NCBI GenBank assembly: GCA_964370825.1
Contig: CAYJKY010000002.1
Coordinates: 1-64,000 of the forward strand
Reading direction: 5' to 3'
DNA from: CAYJBH01 sp964370825
GTDB lineage: Bacteria > Bacillota > Clostridia > Oscillospirales > Ruminococcaceae
Length of the DNA stretch: 64,000 nucleotides
Part shown: positions 15,915 through 25,166 of the stretch, piece by piece
How the letters are laid out: the number at the start of each line of letters is the position of its first letter
How positions within the stretch are numbered: position 1 is the stretch's first letter
Translations under genes and position numbers: made by a program
Notes under the pieces: generated by a model
What the model was told of the DNA's origin: nothing
The model's input: only the letters and a program-made list of their open reading frames with translations
Databases searched by the model: none

Positions 15915-16400
15915 TTACAGGAACCATTCGCCTTTGTGAGCAGATTTTATTTTCATTGTTCCGGTGTCGGCATCAAAACTTTGTGTTCGACCAAAGCTGT
16001 CACCAACATCTGATGCTAAAATTGGTATTCGAAGTGCTGAAAGTGTTGCTTTTACTGCAGTAACATTTCTATCTCCAATGTTTGAAATATCGCTGTTTCC
16101 CGTTGTGGCAAACATCTTTGCACCGCCGGCAATCTTCGCCTTTAATGAAGATCGCATAGCCCCTGCTGCAACCATTTTATTTATCAGTAGAGGTATAGCC
16201 GTGTCTGCATACTTCATATCCTGCCCCTTAACAGCAGATGCACTGGCAGAAGGTAGCATTATGTGGGACAAGCCCGCTATTTTACGTAAAGGATCGTACA
16301 AGCATATGCCGACACATGAGCCGAGTGCATATGTAATTAAAGTATCTCCGGTCTTCACAACATTTAAATCAGAAATTCCAACTACTACAGTTTTTCCCAT
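15915..16400 (-). CDS. cheD: Chemoreceptor glutamine deamidase CheD
   Basis: 161 residues, full length. Family motifs are present: GDTLITYALGSCVGICLYD with the catalytic Cys, GLSHIMLP with the catalytic His, and AKIAGGAKMF. CheD deamidates receptor glutamines and binds CheC to regulate its phosphatase activity. It lies four bases after cheC, the usual pair. No chemoreceptor gene is in the window, so its substrates lie elsewhere. Confidence 0.95.
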   Translation of the reverse strand: MGKTVVVGISDLNVVKTGDTLITYALGSCVGICLYDPLRKIAGLSHIMLPSASASAVKGQDMKYADTAIPLLINKMVAAGAMRSSLKAKIAGGAKMFATTGNSDISNIGDRNVTAVKATLSALRIPILASDVGDSFGRTQSFDADTGTMKIKSAHKGEWFL

Positions 16401-16404
16401 AAAT

Positions 16405-17022
16405 TTACATTCCCAGTGATTTCATTAACTTGTCTAACGATTCAACATCAGGTATCATCAATATTGAATTGCTACCCCTTCCCTCTTCAATTTCGAAGCC
16501 ATCATCAATTAATATTATGCTGTCACTAATATTTGCAAAGTGAATTGCCGGTACGCTTAATATGGAGCCTAACATATCCTCGTTTAACGAAGGTGTGGAG
16601 ATGTTTATAACCAAGCCTGTAAGCATTGATATGGCATTTACATAGGATGCAGCCATAATATTACCAATCTCTTGAAGCATTGATATTCCCATTTCATCAA
16701 GCTCGGAATAGTCGGTAATCTCCTGTCCGAGAAGCGCATTAACGGTAATATGTGCAAACTCCCTATCGAGCAGGAATAGCATCATGCCGTTAATATCATC
16801 CGACAATGTTACCAACATTCCAATAAGCATCTTTTCGGGACCGCCAAGTCTCTCGGTTACAACATTATAATCAAGTATTTGTATTGTAGGAACCTTAATG
16901 TTTGTCGGTCTTCCAAGCATGTTAGAAAGAGCAGTAGCGGCATTTCCACTGCCTATGTTGCCAATTTCTCTGAGTGCATCAAGCTGCATGCCTGATAACT
17001 CATCGTAGCTTTGTATAGCCAT
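16405..17022 (-). CDS. cheC: CheY-P phosphatase CheC
   Basis: 205 residues with two phosphatase-type motifs, REIGNIGSGNAATALSNM (about 15-32) and LQEIGNIMAASYVNAISM (about 111-128), each keeping the catalytic Glu and Asn. This is the two-centre CheC form rather than CheX. It dephosphorylates CheY-P and is stimulated by CheD, encoded immediately downstream. cheA and cheW, usually near cheC in Clostridia, are missing here. Confidence 0.95.
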   Translation of the reverse strand: MAIQSYDELSGMQLDALREIGNIGSGNAATALSNMLGRPTNIKVPTIQILDYNVVTERLGGPEKMLIGMLVTLSDDINGMMLFLLDREFAHITVNALLGQEITDYSELDEMGISMLQEIGNIMAASYVNAISMLTGLVINISTPSLNEDMLGSILSVPAIHFANISDSIILIDDGFEIEEGRGSNSILMIPDVESLDKLMKSLGM

Positions 17023-17064
17023 TATTCACCTTTCTTCATCATATAGTCCGCCAAAGCGGAGATT

Positions 17065-17805
17065 TTATCTTAAATTGTTTACAATTTCTTGAATTTGGTC
17101 GGCGGCCTGTACAACCTTAGAGGTTAAGGTAAAACCTTTTTGTGTTGTCATCATTTTAACCATCTCGTCGGCCATATCTACAGTGGATAACTCAAGTGCA
17201 CTTTGAATTATTTCGTTATCGACTATATCATCCCCGGCGGCAGAGGTAGGCGCACCGGAATTTGCAGATTCAGCGAATGAATTGTTGCCTACCGGTATAA
17301 GTCCGTAAGGATTTTCGAAATTATATATTCCGACAACCTCAAGCACCTGCGACATATCAATACTTTCGGTGGTGGGATCCACCTCAAGCTCTATTCTATC
17401 TCCATTTTCATCCAAAACAAAACGTCCTGTGCTATCCGCTAGATACGGAGCATCACCAAACATACTGATAATAAAGCTACCGTCCCTTGTGTACGCCGTA
17501 GAACCATCCGGCTGTTCTAATGCAAAAAAGCCTTCTCCTACTATCGCAAAATCTGTATTGTTTCCGGTAAAGTTTAAACTACCTTGGCTAAAAATCACAT
17601 CGGTATAATCAGATTTAACACCATGTCCTACCAGATGATCTCCATCAACGTTGGTATCAATCCTTGAGTAGATAAGATCAACAAAGGAGTTATTTGTCTC
17701 TTTATAACCTGTTGTGTTTATGTTTGCCATGTTATGTGCAATGGAGTCAAGGCTACTTTGGTACGCTACCATGCCCGAAACGCCTGTGAAAAATGCTATG
17801 TTCAT
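17065..17805 (-). CDS. Flagellar basal-body rod protein, FlgG/FlhP-like
   Basis: 246 residues. It begins with the FlgE/F/G rod-domain signature (SSLDSIAHNMANINTTGYK), contains the central GEGFFALEQPDGSTAYTRDGSF segment typical of distal rod proteins, and ends with an amphipathic helix (LSTVDMADEMVKMMTTQKGFTLTSKVVQAAD) that forms the D0 coil. It pairs with a second rod-type gene directly upstream, as flhO-flhP do in Bacillus. Whether it is strictly FlgG or FlgF cannot be settled by eye. Confidence 0.88.
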   Translation of the reverse strand: MNIAFFTGVSGMVAYQSSLDSIAHNMANINTTGYKETNNSFVDLIYSRIDTNVDGDHLVGHGVKSDYTDVIFSQGSLNFTGNNTDFAIVGEGFFALEQPDGSTAYTRDGSFIISMFGDAPYLADSTGRFVLDENGDRIELEVDPTTESIDMSQVLEVVGIYNFENPYGLIPVGNNSFAESANSGAPTSAAGDDIVDNEIIQSALELSTVDMADEMVKMMTTQKGFTLTSKVVQAADQIQEIVNNLR

Positions 17806-17823
17806 ATTATCCTCCTAAACCTT

Positions 17824-18585
17824 TTAAAGCGATGAAATTTGTGTTACTGTTTTCTGATTAATAACATCTACCATCTGAAGTGCTGCACTGCAGGATTGAA
17901 ATCCACGTTGTGCTTCCATCAAAAGTGTATACTCTCGGTTTAAATCTATGTTTGACCTCTCAAAATGCCCCTGAAGTACCGTCAGCTGTGTTCCATCAAC
18001 ATTGTCAGTAGCAGCAGCCTCGTTAGTATTTAGGTATAATCCGTTATTTAGCTGTTGAAGGTCATCATAATCTGCGGGAACTCTCAAACGAAAGGTGTCT
18101 ATCTGATTACCCTCAGAGTTGTATATTGTTCCATCCTCGGTCACGGTAAAATCACTTGTTCCGAGGAAAATTTCGCCATTTTCGCCAAGTACCCTTCCAA
18201 TTCCTCGTAAAACAAGGTATCCTTCCTCATCAATATCAAAGTTTCCGTTTCTGCTGTATGCTACCTGTCCTGTCCCCTCCTGCGCAATGGAGAAAAATCC
18301 ATCACCGGTAATAGCAAAATCAAACGGACGTCCCGTCTCCTCTACAAATCCCATATCAAAATCGTTGAAAACCGTATCAACAATCCTAATCGGAGATTGC
18401 GAACCGATAACTTCTGAATTACCGGTCTCAAGCCTACTGGTAAGCTCCTGTTCAAAGGTTGTGCTTACTAATCTCTGACTACGAGCCCCCGGAGTTGAGG
18501 AGTTTGCAATGTTATTTGATATTGTATTTAATGTACGTTGCTGCATCAAAACCCCTGATGCCGCGGTATAAAATCCGGTTAACAT
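17824..18585 (-). CDS. Flagellar basal-body rod protein, FlgF/FlhO-like
   Basis: 253 residues. N-terminal rod signature QQRTLNTISNNIANSSTPG, a central GDGFFSIAQEGTGQVAYSRNGNF and VLGENGEIFLG region, and a C-terminal D0 helix ending LMEAQRGFQSCSAALQMVDVINQ. It follows the FliA sigma gene by 26 bases and precedes the FlgG-like gene by 18, so the two rod proteins are coexpressed with late flagellar regulators. Confidence 0.88.
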   Translation of the reverse strand: MLTGFYTAASGVLMQQRTLNTISNNIANSSTPGARSQRLVSTTFEQELTSRLETGNSEVIGSQSPIRIVDTVFNDFDMGFVEETGRPFDFAITGDGFFSIAQEGTGQVAYSRNGNFDIDEEGYLVLRGIGRVLGENGEIFLGTSDFTVTEDGTIYNSEGNQIDTFRLRVPADYDDLQQLNNGLYLNTNEAAATDNVDGTQLTVLQGHFERSNIDLNREYTLLMEAQRGFQSCSAALQMVDVINQKTVTQISSL

Positions 18586-18611
18586 TTTTAAAATCCTTTC
18601 CGATATTAATA

Positions 18612-19379
18612 CTAATAGATATATTCCTCTAAATATGTTTTAAGCTTGTTTAGTGCCTTTACATGTAACTGGCTTATTCTCGATTCGCTAACCGACATGA
18701 TTTTTGCTATCTCAAGAAGCTTTAATTTTTCAAAATAGTAAAGTGATATTATTGTTCGCTCTCGCTCTGAAAGCCTTTCGATTGCCTTTACAATCTCTTC
18801 CTTTTGTTCCTGCCTGAACAGTCCTGCATCAAGATGGGTTTCATCATCAGATATGTCCTGTCCTCCATCCTCCTTGTCCTTATGATAAAGTTCATCTAAG
18901 GATATAAGAGACGCTTTTGAAAGTTCGGAATATGTTTTGGACAGCTGTTGTTCTGTTACGTTTAAATATCCTGCAACCTCGGCGAGGGTTGGTTCTCTCA
19001 TAAGCCGATTGCCTAAGTTATACTCTGCCTCCTTAATATCCTTTGAACTTTGTCTTAGTCTGCGCGGTAAAAAATCCTGACCTCTTAAATAATCTATTAT
19101 GGAGTGTTTCACTCTGGTAAATGCATAAGTCTCGAATCGAACATTTTTTGTTTCGTCATATTTATCAACACATTCAATTAATGTAATGATTCCTTGATTG
19201 ACAATATCCTCCATCTGTGCATAGTTAGATGTCACCCCCCTCATTTGGCCGGCGATGGCCTTGGCAATGTAGCTGTAGGACATAACAATTTCGTTTCGAA
19301 GGTTAACATCCTTCGACTTTCGATATTGTTCAAACAATCCCTGCATTACCTCAGAGGTTGGTTTTTCATACTGCGGCAT
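18612..19379 (-). CDS. fliA: FliA/WhiG-type sigma factor (sigma-28/SigD)
   Basis: 255 residues. Region 2 (MEDIVNQGIITLIECVDKYDETKNVRFETYA, then VKHSIIDYLRGQDFLPRRLR) and region 4 (RLSERERTIISLYYFEKLKLLEIAKIMSVSESRISQLH) are complete, with region 3 between. This is the alternative sigma factor for late flagellar, motility and chemotaxis genes. No FlgM anti-sigma gene is visible in the window. It is encoded between flhA and the rod genes, near the end of the fla/che unit. Confidence 0.93.
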   Translation of the reverse strand: MPQYEKPTSEVMQGLFEQYRKSKDVNLRNEIVMSYSYIAKAIAGQMRGVTSNYAQMEDIVNQGIITLIECVDKYDETKNVRFETYAFTRVKHSIIDYLRGQDFLPRRLRQSSKDIKEAEYNLGNRLMREPTLAEVAGYLNVTEQQLSKTYSELSKASLISLDELYHKDKEDGGQDISDDETHLDAGLFRQEQKEEIVKAIERLSERERTIISLYYFEKLKLLEIAKIMSVSESRISQLHVKALNKLKTYLEEYIY

Positions 19380-19404
19380 TAACCTTTAACCTTTCTGTAT
19401 TCAT

Positions 19405-21459
19405 TCAGCTAAGCGTGATATTGGCGAGCGCCTGAATTTGTAGGGTTTGATCAATTTCATTAAATGATAGAACGGTTACTCCGGGGAAAAATTGATCAAT
19501 CAGCTTTTTATAATATATTCTAACTACCGGAGAAGTAATAACAACCGGCTGCTGTACAATATCCTTAACCTTGTTTATCTCCTTAGTAGAGGCATTAATA
19601 ATGCTTTGAATAACATCAGGATCAAGTGCAAGATAACTTTGTTGATCGACCTTTTTAACGGCCGCCATGATGGTTTGTTCTATCGAATTATCGATACTGA
19701 TAACCTTAAGCTGTCCTCCTTCGGCAAATCTTCGTGAGATTGTTCTCTTGAGCGATTGACGTACATATTCGGTAAGCATATCCGTATCCTTAATCGTCAG
19801 TGCATAATCCGAAAGTGTCTCTAAAATAGTTTCTATGTCCCTTATCGGAACTCCCTCCTGAAGAAGGTTTCCAAGTACCTTTTGAAGGTCATTAAGAGAA
19901 ACAACGCCGGGGATTAAATCATTTACAAGGTTTTCATTTGTCTTTTTAAGGTTGGTTAAAATATTGTTAACCTCCTGCCTTGTCAGCAATTCGTGTGCGT
20001 GCTGCTTAATAACCTCGGACAGGTGCGTAACCATTACGCTGGTCGGATCAATAAGGGTGTACCCCGAAACCTCTGCCTTAACCTTTTTGTCGTTGCTAAT
20101 CCATTTAGCAGGAAGACCAAAGGCAGGGTCAACGGTGTCAATACCATCGATGGCAGGTGTATCCTCCGGTGGTGCAAGTGCAAGTAGATGATCAATAAGA
20201 ACATCACCCTGTGCTACCTGTTCACCCTTAAGTTTTATCAGATACTGGTTTGGGTTTATATGTCCGCTATCCTTAAGATATACCGACGGAACAACAATAC
20301 CCATATCGGTCGCAAACTGTTTTCTGAACATCACCACCCTGTCAACAAAGGTGCCGCCCATACTCTCAACAACAAGTGGAATTAAACTATATCCAAACTC
20401 CATCTCTATCGGCTCAACCGTCAAAAGACCATAAACATTTTCAATGTTTTTGTAATATTGAGCCTCGCTGGTAATTTCTTGAGTAGGTTCTCCGGGTTGT
20501 TGTTCACCCTCAGCAAGCGCCTTTAGTCCTCCGGTACGGGTAAGCACAACACCAAGACCAATCAATATAGATGACATAATAATTAGCTGGACTTTCGGAA
20601 AACCGGGGATAAGCATCAAGGCTGCTACGGTTATACCGGCGAGGATAAGAACCCTTGGTTGTGATAGAAACTGCCTTGAGAAATCGTCATTAATATTATT
20701 TTCGGAAGCACTTCTCGTAACCATCATACCGGTGGAAACCGAGATAAGTAGTGCCGGTATCTGAGAAACAAGACCATCGCCAACCGTTGCCGTTGAATAG
20801 ATGTTCATTATGGTTGTAAAATCGCCTACACCGTTTATAAAGCCAATAATAACTCCGCCGATAAGGTTGATTAATGTAACCAGGATGGAGAGAATAGCAT
20901 CACCCTTTACAAACTTTGAAGCACCGTCCATTGAACCGAAAAAATCAGCCTCACGTTGTATGTTAGTACGTCTTTTTCTCGCATCTGCCTCGTCTATCAG
21001 CCCGCTGGATAGGTCAGCATCTATAGCCATCTGCTTACCGGGCATAGCGTCAAGGGTAAATCTTGCGGCAACCTCGGCAACACGCTCAGAGCCTTTGGTA
21101 ATAACTATAAACTGAACCAATACAATGATAAAGAATATGATAATACCGACTACGGCGTTGCCACGGATTACAAAATCTCCAAAAGTTTGCACAACCTCGC
21201 CTGCATAACCGTTGTCAAGAAGAATAAGGGTAGTTGATCGAACATTTAGACCTAGTCGGAAAAGAGTAGTAACGAGTAGTAAAGAAGGGAAAATTGAAAA
21301 TTCAAGAGCTTCCTTGATATTCATGGTCATTAATAGGATAACAAAAGATACCGCTATATTGATTATAAACAACATATCCAAAACGTAGGATGGTATTGGG
21401 ATTATAATCAGCAGTATAATTACTACCACGAATAATGATATGACGCTTGAACCTTTCAC
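19405..21459 (-). CDS. flhA: Flagellar export gate protein FlhA
   Basis: 684 residues, normal length. The N-terminal half holds about eight transmembrane helices (from VISLFVVVIILLIIIPIPSY) and the conserved FHIPEP-family segment RAEVAARFTLDAMPGKQMAID (here ERVAEVAARFTLDAMPGKQ), with the cytosolic C-terminal domain after residue 330. FlhA forms the nonameric export gate ring. Start overlaps the end of flhB (ATGA). flhF and flhG, which commonly follow flhA in Clostridia, are absent; the sigma gene follows instead. Confidence 0.97.
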   Translation of the reverse strand: MKGSSVISLFVVVIILLIIIPIPSYVLDMLFIINIAVSFVILLMTMNIKEALEFSIFPSLLLVTTLFRLGLNVRSTTLILLDNGYAGEVVQTFGDFVIRGNAVVGIIIFFIIVLVQFIVITKGSERVAEVAARFTLDAMPGKQMAIDADLSSGLIDEADARKRRTNIQREADFFGSMDGASKFVKGDAILSILVTLINLIGGVIIGFINGVGDFTTIMNIYSTATVGDGLVSQIPALLISVSTGMMVTRSASENNINDDFSRQFLSQPRVLILAGITVAALMLIPGFPKVQLIIMSSILIGLGVVLTRTGGLKALAEGEQQPGEPTQEITSEAQYYKNIENVYGLLTVEPIEMEFGYSLIPLVVESMGGTFVDRVVMFRKQFATDMGIVVPSVYLKDSGHINPNQYLIKLKGEQVAQGDVLIDHLLALAPPEDTPAIDGIDTVDPAFGLPAKWISNDKKVKAEVSGYTLIDPTSVMVTHLSEVIKQHAHELLTRQEVNNILTNLKKTNENLVNDLIPGVVSLNDLQKVLGNLLQEGVPIRDIETILETLSDYALTIKDTDMLTEYVRQSLKRTISRRFAEGGQLKVISIDNSIEQTIMAAVKKVDQQSYLALDPDVIQSIINASTKEINKVKDIVQQPVVITSPVVRIYYKKLIDQFFPGVTVLSFNEIDQTLQIQALANITLS

Positions 21460-22517
21460 TTAAATTCCTTTTTTTTAATACTGTATACAAATGCGAGCAC
21501 CTCTGCAACCGCAACATAGAAGGACTCCGGTATCGGGTGATCTAAATCTACCGATTCATACAACGAGCGTGCAAGTGGTTTGTTTTCGGTAATTACGACA
21601 TCATGCTCTTCTGCCGTTTCAATGATCTTAAGAGCAAGATAATCGGCTCCTTTTGCTACAACAACCGGTGCAGCATGTTTTTTTGAATCGTAGGAAATTG
21701 CAATTGCATAGTGTGTGGGATTTCTGATAATTACATCGGCGGTCGGTACTGACTGCATCATCCTACGCTGTGCCATCTCCATCTGTTTTTGCTTACGACG
21801 TCCCTTAATTTGTGGGTCACCCTCTGTCTGTTTATACTCCTCCTTTATGTCATCCTTGCTCATCCTGAGCTTTTTCTCATAATCGTAGCGCTGATAAATA
21901 TAATCAAATACCGCTATTACCGCAAATACTGCTACTAATGTGAATAATAATGAAACAACCAGATCTCCGAAAAATGCTAAACACTGATCTATTGTCATAT
22001 CTATCAGGTTTGGGATTGTGTTAATCTCGTCACCAAGCGTAAAGTATGCAACAATACCGAGGATGGTAAGCTTTAATATGTTTTTTGTTAACTCTACAAA
22101 TGCTCTGAGTGAAAACATGTTCTTTAGTCCGTTGATGGGGTTAAGCTTATCAAACTTAAACTCTAAAGAACTCCAGGTAAACAACATCTTTGTTTGTGCT
22201 GCCGTTGCAACAATCGTTGCTACTATGCTTATCAAAAGCAGTGGAGCTATTGCCAATAAAGCTGTAACAATAACTTCTAAAATCAGTTCGGTCAATGTCT
22301 GTTCATTTATAACTTCAATTGTTTCACCCTTTCCAATAAAATTTATTACTGTAGTTTTTAGGGTGTCGAAAATCTGTGGTGCGTATAATTGAAGTGAAAA
22401 CATCATGACCAAAAGGCTGAAAACCATTACTACATCACGGCTTTGAAATACATTACCTTTTTTTCGCTCCTGATTTTTTTTGTGCGCCGTCGCCTTCTCT
22501 GTTTTTTCTCCTGCCAT
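21456..22517 (-). CDS. flhB: Flagellar export switch protein FlhB
   Basis: 353 residues. Four transmembrane helices in the N-terminal 215 residues, then the cytosolic domain with the autocleavage site NPTH (in ADVIIRNPTHYAIAISYD, about residue 265). The intact NPTH motif indicates normal substrate-specificity switching from hook to filament export. It follows fliR with 20 bases between and overlaps flhA by four bases. Confidence 0.97.
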   Translation of the reverse strand: MAGEKTEKATAHKKNQERKKGNVFQSRDVVMVFSLLVMMFSLQLYAPQIFDTLKTTVINFIGKGETIEVINEQTLTELILEVIVTALLAIAPLLLISIVATIVATAAQTKMLFTWSSLEFKFDKLNPINGLKNMFSLRAFVELTKNILKLTILGIVAYFTLGDEINTIPNLIDMTIDQCLAFFGDLVVSLLFTLVAVFAVIAVFDYIYQRYDYEKKLRMSKDDIKEEYKQTEGDPQIKGRRKQKQMEMAQRRMMQSVPTADVIIRNPTHYAIAISYDSKKHAAPVVVAKGADYLALKIIETAEEHDVVITENKPLARSLYESVDLDHPIPESFYVAVAEVLAFVYSIKKKEFK

Positions 22518-22536
22518 TTATAAACCCCGTTTTAAC

Positions 22537-23307
22537 CTATGCGGCTATAGCAATTATGCCATCATATATTGTATCCAGAAGTGTTGCCACATAGTTATCA
22601 ATAAATATTGAAACCGGATATGCAAGTGCGATTAAAAGAAATATACCTACCATTATCTTTAGTTGAATATTAATGACCATTAAATGCATCTGCGGAATTA
22701 ACTTCATCAATACTCCCAGTATAACTTCGATAAGCAATGTTCCGACCAAAAATGGCATAACCAACCGAAGAATTAGCTCTATTGTTGCTGTAAAGGTACT
22801 AAGCAAGAAGCCTGCCATGTTGTAATTAAAATCTGCGCCTATCGGTATTAAAATATATGAGTTAACAAATATTTCAATTAGTGAGAGATGAGCATTTGTT
22901 GCAAAAAAATAGAGTACGAAAAAAATGTTAAGATACTGTCCTGAAATGGATACCTGGATATTTGTTGTAGGGTCAAACGCCTTTGCCATTGCAAGACCAA
23001 ACAATAAGTCCATGAAGTCGCCCGCAAAAAATATCAGATAATAAAAAAAGGAGAAAATCAAGGAAAAAAATATGCCTACTAAGAATTCCTTTACGACTAA
23101 AAGAACATATAACAAGTCCATTGTTGGGTCGATTGCCGAGTGGTCAAGTGTCGGATATACCAGAATAGATACTATTAAAATAAATGCTAATCTTAACAAC
23201 ACCGGAACCTGTCGTCGTGAAAGCACTGGGTTCGTTAAGAACATGGCGCCCATCCTTACAAAGACGAGTATCATTGCGAGCATATTTGTATAAGCTAAGC
23301 TGAACAT
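22537..23307 (-). CDS. fliR: Flagellar export protein FliR
   Basis: 256 residues with about six transmembrane helices. Segments such as VFVRMGAMFLTNPVLSRRQVPVLLR at the N-terminus and LVVKEFLVGIFFSLIFSFFYYLIFFAGDFMD are typical of FliR. Part of the FliP5-FliQ4-FliR1 export gate. Positioned after fliQ with 11 bases between. Start ATG follows GGAAGGTGA. Confidence 0.95.
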   Translation of the reverse strand: MFSLAYTNMLAMILVFVRMGAMFLTNPVLSRRQVPVLLRLAFILIVSILVYPTLDHSAIDPTMDLLYVLLVVKEFLVGIFFSLIFSFFYYLIFFAGDFMDLLFGLAMAKAFDPTTNIQVSISGQYLNIFFVLYFFATNAHLSLIEIFVNSYILIPIGADFNYNMAGFLLSTFTATIELILRLVMPFLVGTLLIEVILGVLMKLIPQMHLMVINIQLKIMVGIFLLIALAYPVSIFIDNYVATLLDTIYDGIIAIAA

Positions 23308-23318
23308 TCACCTTCCCG

Positions 23319-23585
23319 TCACATTGTCGCCATTATTTCAAAGAGATTTCTTACGAAATCTATCATGGTATTCATCATATAGGATGCACCGAGTAAAAGG
23401 AATAGTGCAATAACTATGAGCTTCGGTACAAAGGTTAGTGTCTGCTCATGTATCTGGGTAGCCGCCTGAAATACTGCAATAATCAAACCTACTACAAGAC
23501 TAACCACCAACATTGGCACTGCAAGGCGAAATGCGACCAACATCGCCTCCCTTAATATATCAAGAACTTCGGACTGATTTAACAA
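23319..23585 (-). CDS. fliQ: Flagellar export protein FliQ
   Basis: 88 residues, two transmembrane helices, with the conserved VPMLVVSLVVGLIIAVFQAATQIHEQTLTFVPKL core. Component of the export gate with FliP and FliR. The gene lies ten bases after fliP. Confidence 0.96.
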   Translation of the reverse strand: MLNQSEVLDILREAMLVAFRLAVPMLVVSLVVGLIIAVFQAATQIHEQTLTFVPKLIVIALFLLLGASYMMNTMIDFVRNLFEIMATM

Positions 23586-23595
23586 TTAGTGCACC

Positions 23596-24411
23596 TCATA
23601 TATTAAAGCTGTTAACAAGCATTTCGAGCAATAAACCCCATCCATCTACCAGAACAAAAACAAGAAGTTTGAACGGTAGTGAAATCATTGCCGGCGGAAG
23701 CATCATCATTCCCATAGACATGAGGGTTGAAGCAACAACCATATCGATTATCAAGAAAGGAATAAAGATCAAAAAACCGATTGTAAATGCTCTCTTTAGC
23801 TCGCTTGTCACAAATGCGGGAACTATCGTCTCCAATCCTAACAGTAGCTTGCTTTCGTTATCATCAATATCAAATCCTGTAGGTAATGGACTGTTTGATA
23901 TCTCTAAAAAGAGGCTTAGGTCTGAGTGATTCGTCTGCATTAGCATAAACCTTTTTATCGGGACCTGCGCCGCCTCCAATGCCTCGCCACTGTCAATTTC
24001 ATTGTTTACATAAGGTTCATATGCAACCTCTTCAACCTCGCGAATAATCGGTTGCATAATAAAAAGTGTTAGGAAAAGAGCTAGACCGATAAGAACCATA
24101 TTTGGCGGTGTTTGCTGTGTGCCGAGAGCCGTTCTCGTAAAGGAAAGCACAATAACAATTCTGGTAAAACAACTCATCAACATTATCATTGAGGGTAGCA
24201 ATGATATAGAGAGAAGCAACATTAAAATTTCAAGGTTGCCGAGGGTATTGTCTGCTTCCGAGGTTGTGGTGAGATCTATGGATATTCCGGACTGGGCATA
24301 TGTGGTGGTTGTCATTAAGGTGAATATCAATGTACAAAAAACAGCTGATATTATCCCTAATTTTAATCCTTTTCTGGCTGCATTCCGGGTCATTAAACTA
24401 AATATCTTCAT
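23596..24411 (-). CDS. fliP: Flagellar export protein FliP
   Basis: 271 residues from the ATG at 24411, preceded by AAAGGGGAG; a longer reading from 24504 lies inside fliO. It has a signal peptide-like N-terminus (LGIISAVFCTLIFTLMTTTTYAQ), then the family core SCFTRIVIVLSFTRTALGTQQTPPNMVLIGLALFLTLFIM and the C-terminal PAFVTSELKRAFTIGFLIFIPFLIIDMVV. FliP forms the main ring of the export gate. It overlaps fliO by 14 bases. Confidence 0.96.
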   Translation of the reverse strand: MKIFSLMTRNAARKGLKLGIISAVFCTLIFTLMTTTTYAQSGISIDLTTTSEADNTLGNLEILMLLLSISLLPSMIMLMSCFTRIVIVLSFTRTALGTQQTPPNMVLIGLALFLTLFIMQPIIREVEEVAYEPYVNNEIDSGEALEAAQVPIKRFMLMQTNHSDLSLFLEISNSPLPTGFDIDDNESKLLLGLETIVPAFVTSELKRAFTIGFLIFIPFLIIDMVVASTLMSMGMMMLPPAMISLPFKLLVFVLVDGWGLLLEMLVNSFNI

Positions 24412-24760
24412 CTCCCCTTTCCTTTTTATTTCCAAAATACTTTGAAAGGGCAGTGTTTTTAAGAACTGTTGAAAAATCAACACCCTCCGGCTCCATCGGA
24501 GCATTTAAACTATCCTTGTCAAGCTCACATATGAGACGAATAGAGTCCTTGTTGACAGACAATAATAATGCTTTATCCGCTACGGTAACAACCAGCAGAG
24601 ACTTGTCATAGGATAACATTACTCTATCGCATAACTTAATATTATCCCCTGCACCTTTGTACCGGTAGGATTTTGCTATGAGCTTTGTCGCATAAAATGC
24701 AAGCACACACACACCGACCAGTACAACAATTATACCCAATATTTCAAGGATGGCTTCCAT
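24398..24760 (-). CDS. fliO: Flagellar export gate assembly protein FliO
   Basis: 120 residues: one N-terminal transmembrane helix (ILEILGIIVVLVGVCVLAFYATKLI) followed by the small cytoplasmic domain with DNIKLCDRVMLSYDKSLLVVTVADKALLLSV, the SpoA-like fold of FliO/FliZ. It assists FliP ring assembly. Assigned mainly from position directly before fliP and from topology; sequence conservation in this family is low. Confidence 0.88.
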   Translation of the reverse strand: MEAILEILGIIVVLVGVCVLAFYATKLIAKSYRYKGAGDNIKLCDRVMLSYDKSLLVVTVADKALLLSVNKDSIRLICELDKDSLNAPMEPEGVDFSTVLKNTALSKYFGNKKERGDEDI

Positions 24761-24787
24761 TACACCTCTTAAATAAACAAAAATATT

Positions 24788-25150
24788 TTACCCAAAGATT
24801 TTTGCGATAGTCTGAAGAATTCTGTCTGCCTTAAATGGTTTAACAATAAAATCAAGTGCGCCGAAACGTATTGCGTCGACAACCATAGACTCCTGTCCCA
24901 TAGCACTACACATAACAATCTTAGCATCCGGAAATTCCTTTTTAATTGCCTGTAATGCTTCAAGACCATTAACATTAGGCATTGTAATATCCATAATTAC
25001 AAGGTCGGGCTTTTCAGCACGGTATGTATCGATAGCTATCTGTCCGTCAGCAGCCTCAATAATATCAGTAAATCCGTTTTTTGATAACGTGTCCTTAATC
25101 ATCATTCTCATAAAGGCAGCATCATCTACAACCATAACTTTTTTGTCCAT
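24788..25150 (-). CDS. cheY: Chemotaxis response regulator CheY
   Basis: 120 residues, a stand-alone receiver domain. All key residues are visible: acidic pair in KVMVVDDAAF, phospho-acceptor Asp in DLVIMDITMPN (about residue 54), Ser of VMCSAM, and Lys of FIVKPF. It binds FliM when phosphorylated. Encoded between fliY and fliO. The cognate kinase gene cheA is not in the window. Confidence 0.95.
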   Translation of the reverse strand: MDKKVMVVDDAAFMRMMIKDTLSKNGFTDIIEAADGQIAIDTYRAEKPDLVIMDITMPNVNGLEALQAIKKEFPDAKIVMCSAMGQESMVVDAIRFGALDFIVKPFKADRILQTIAKIFG

Positions 25151-25166
25151 AATCTTTTTTCTCCTA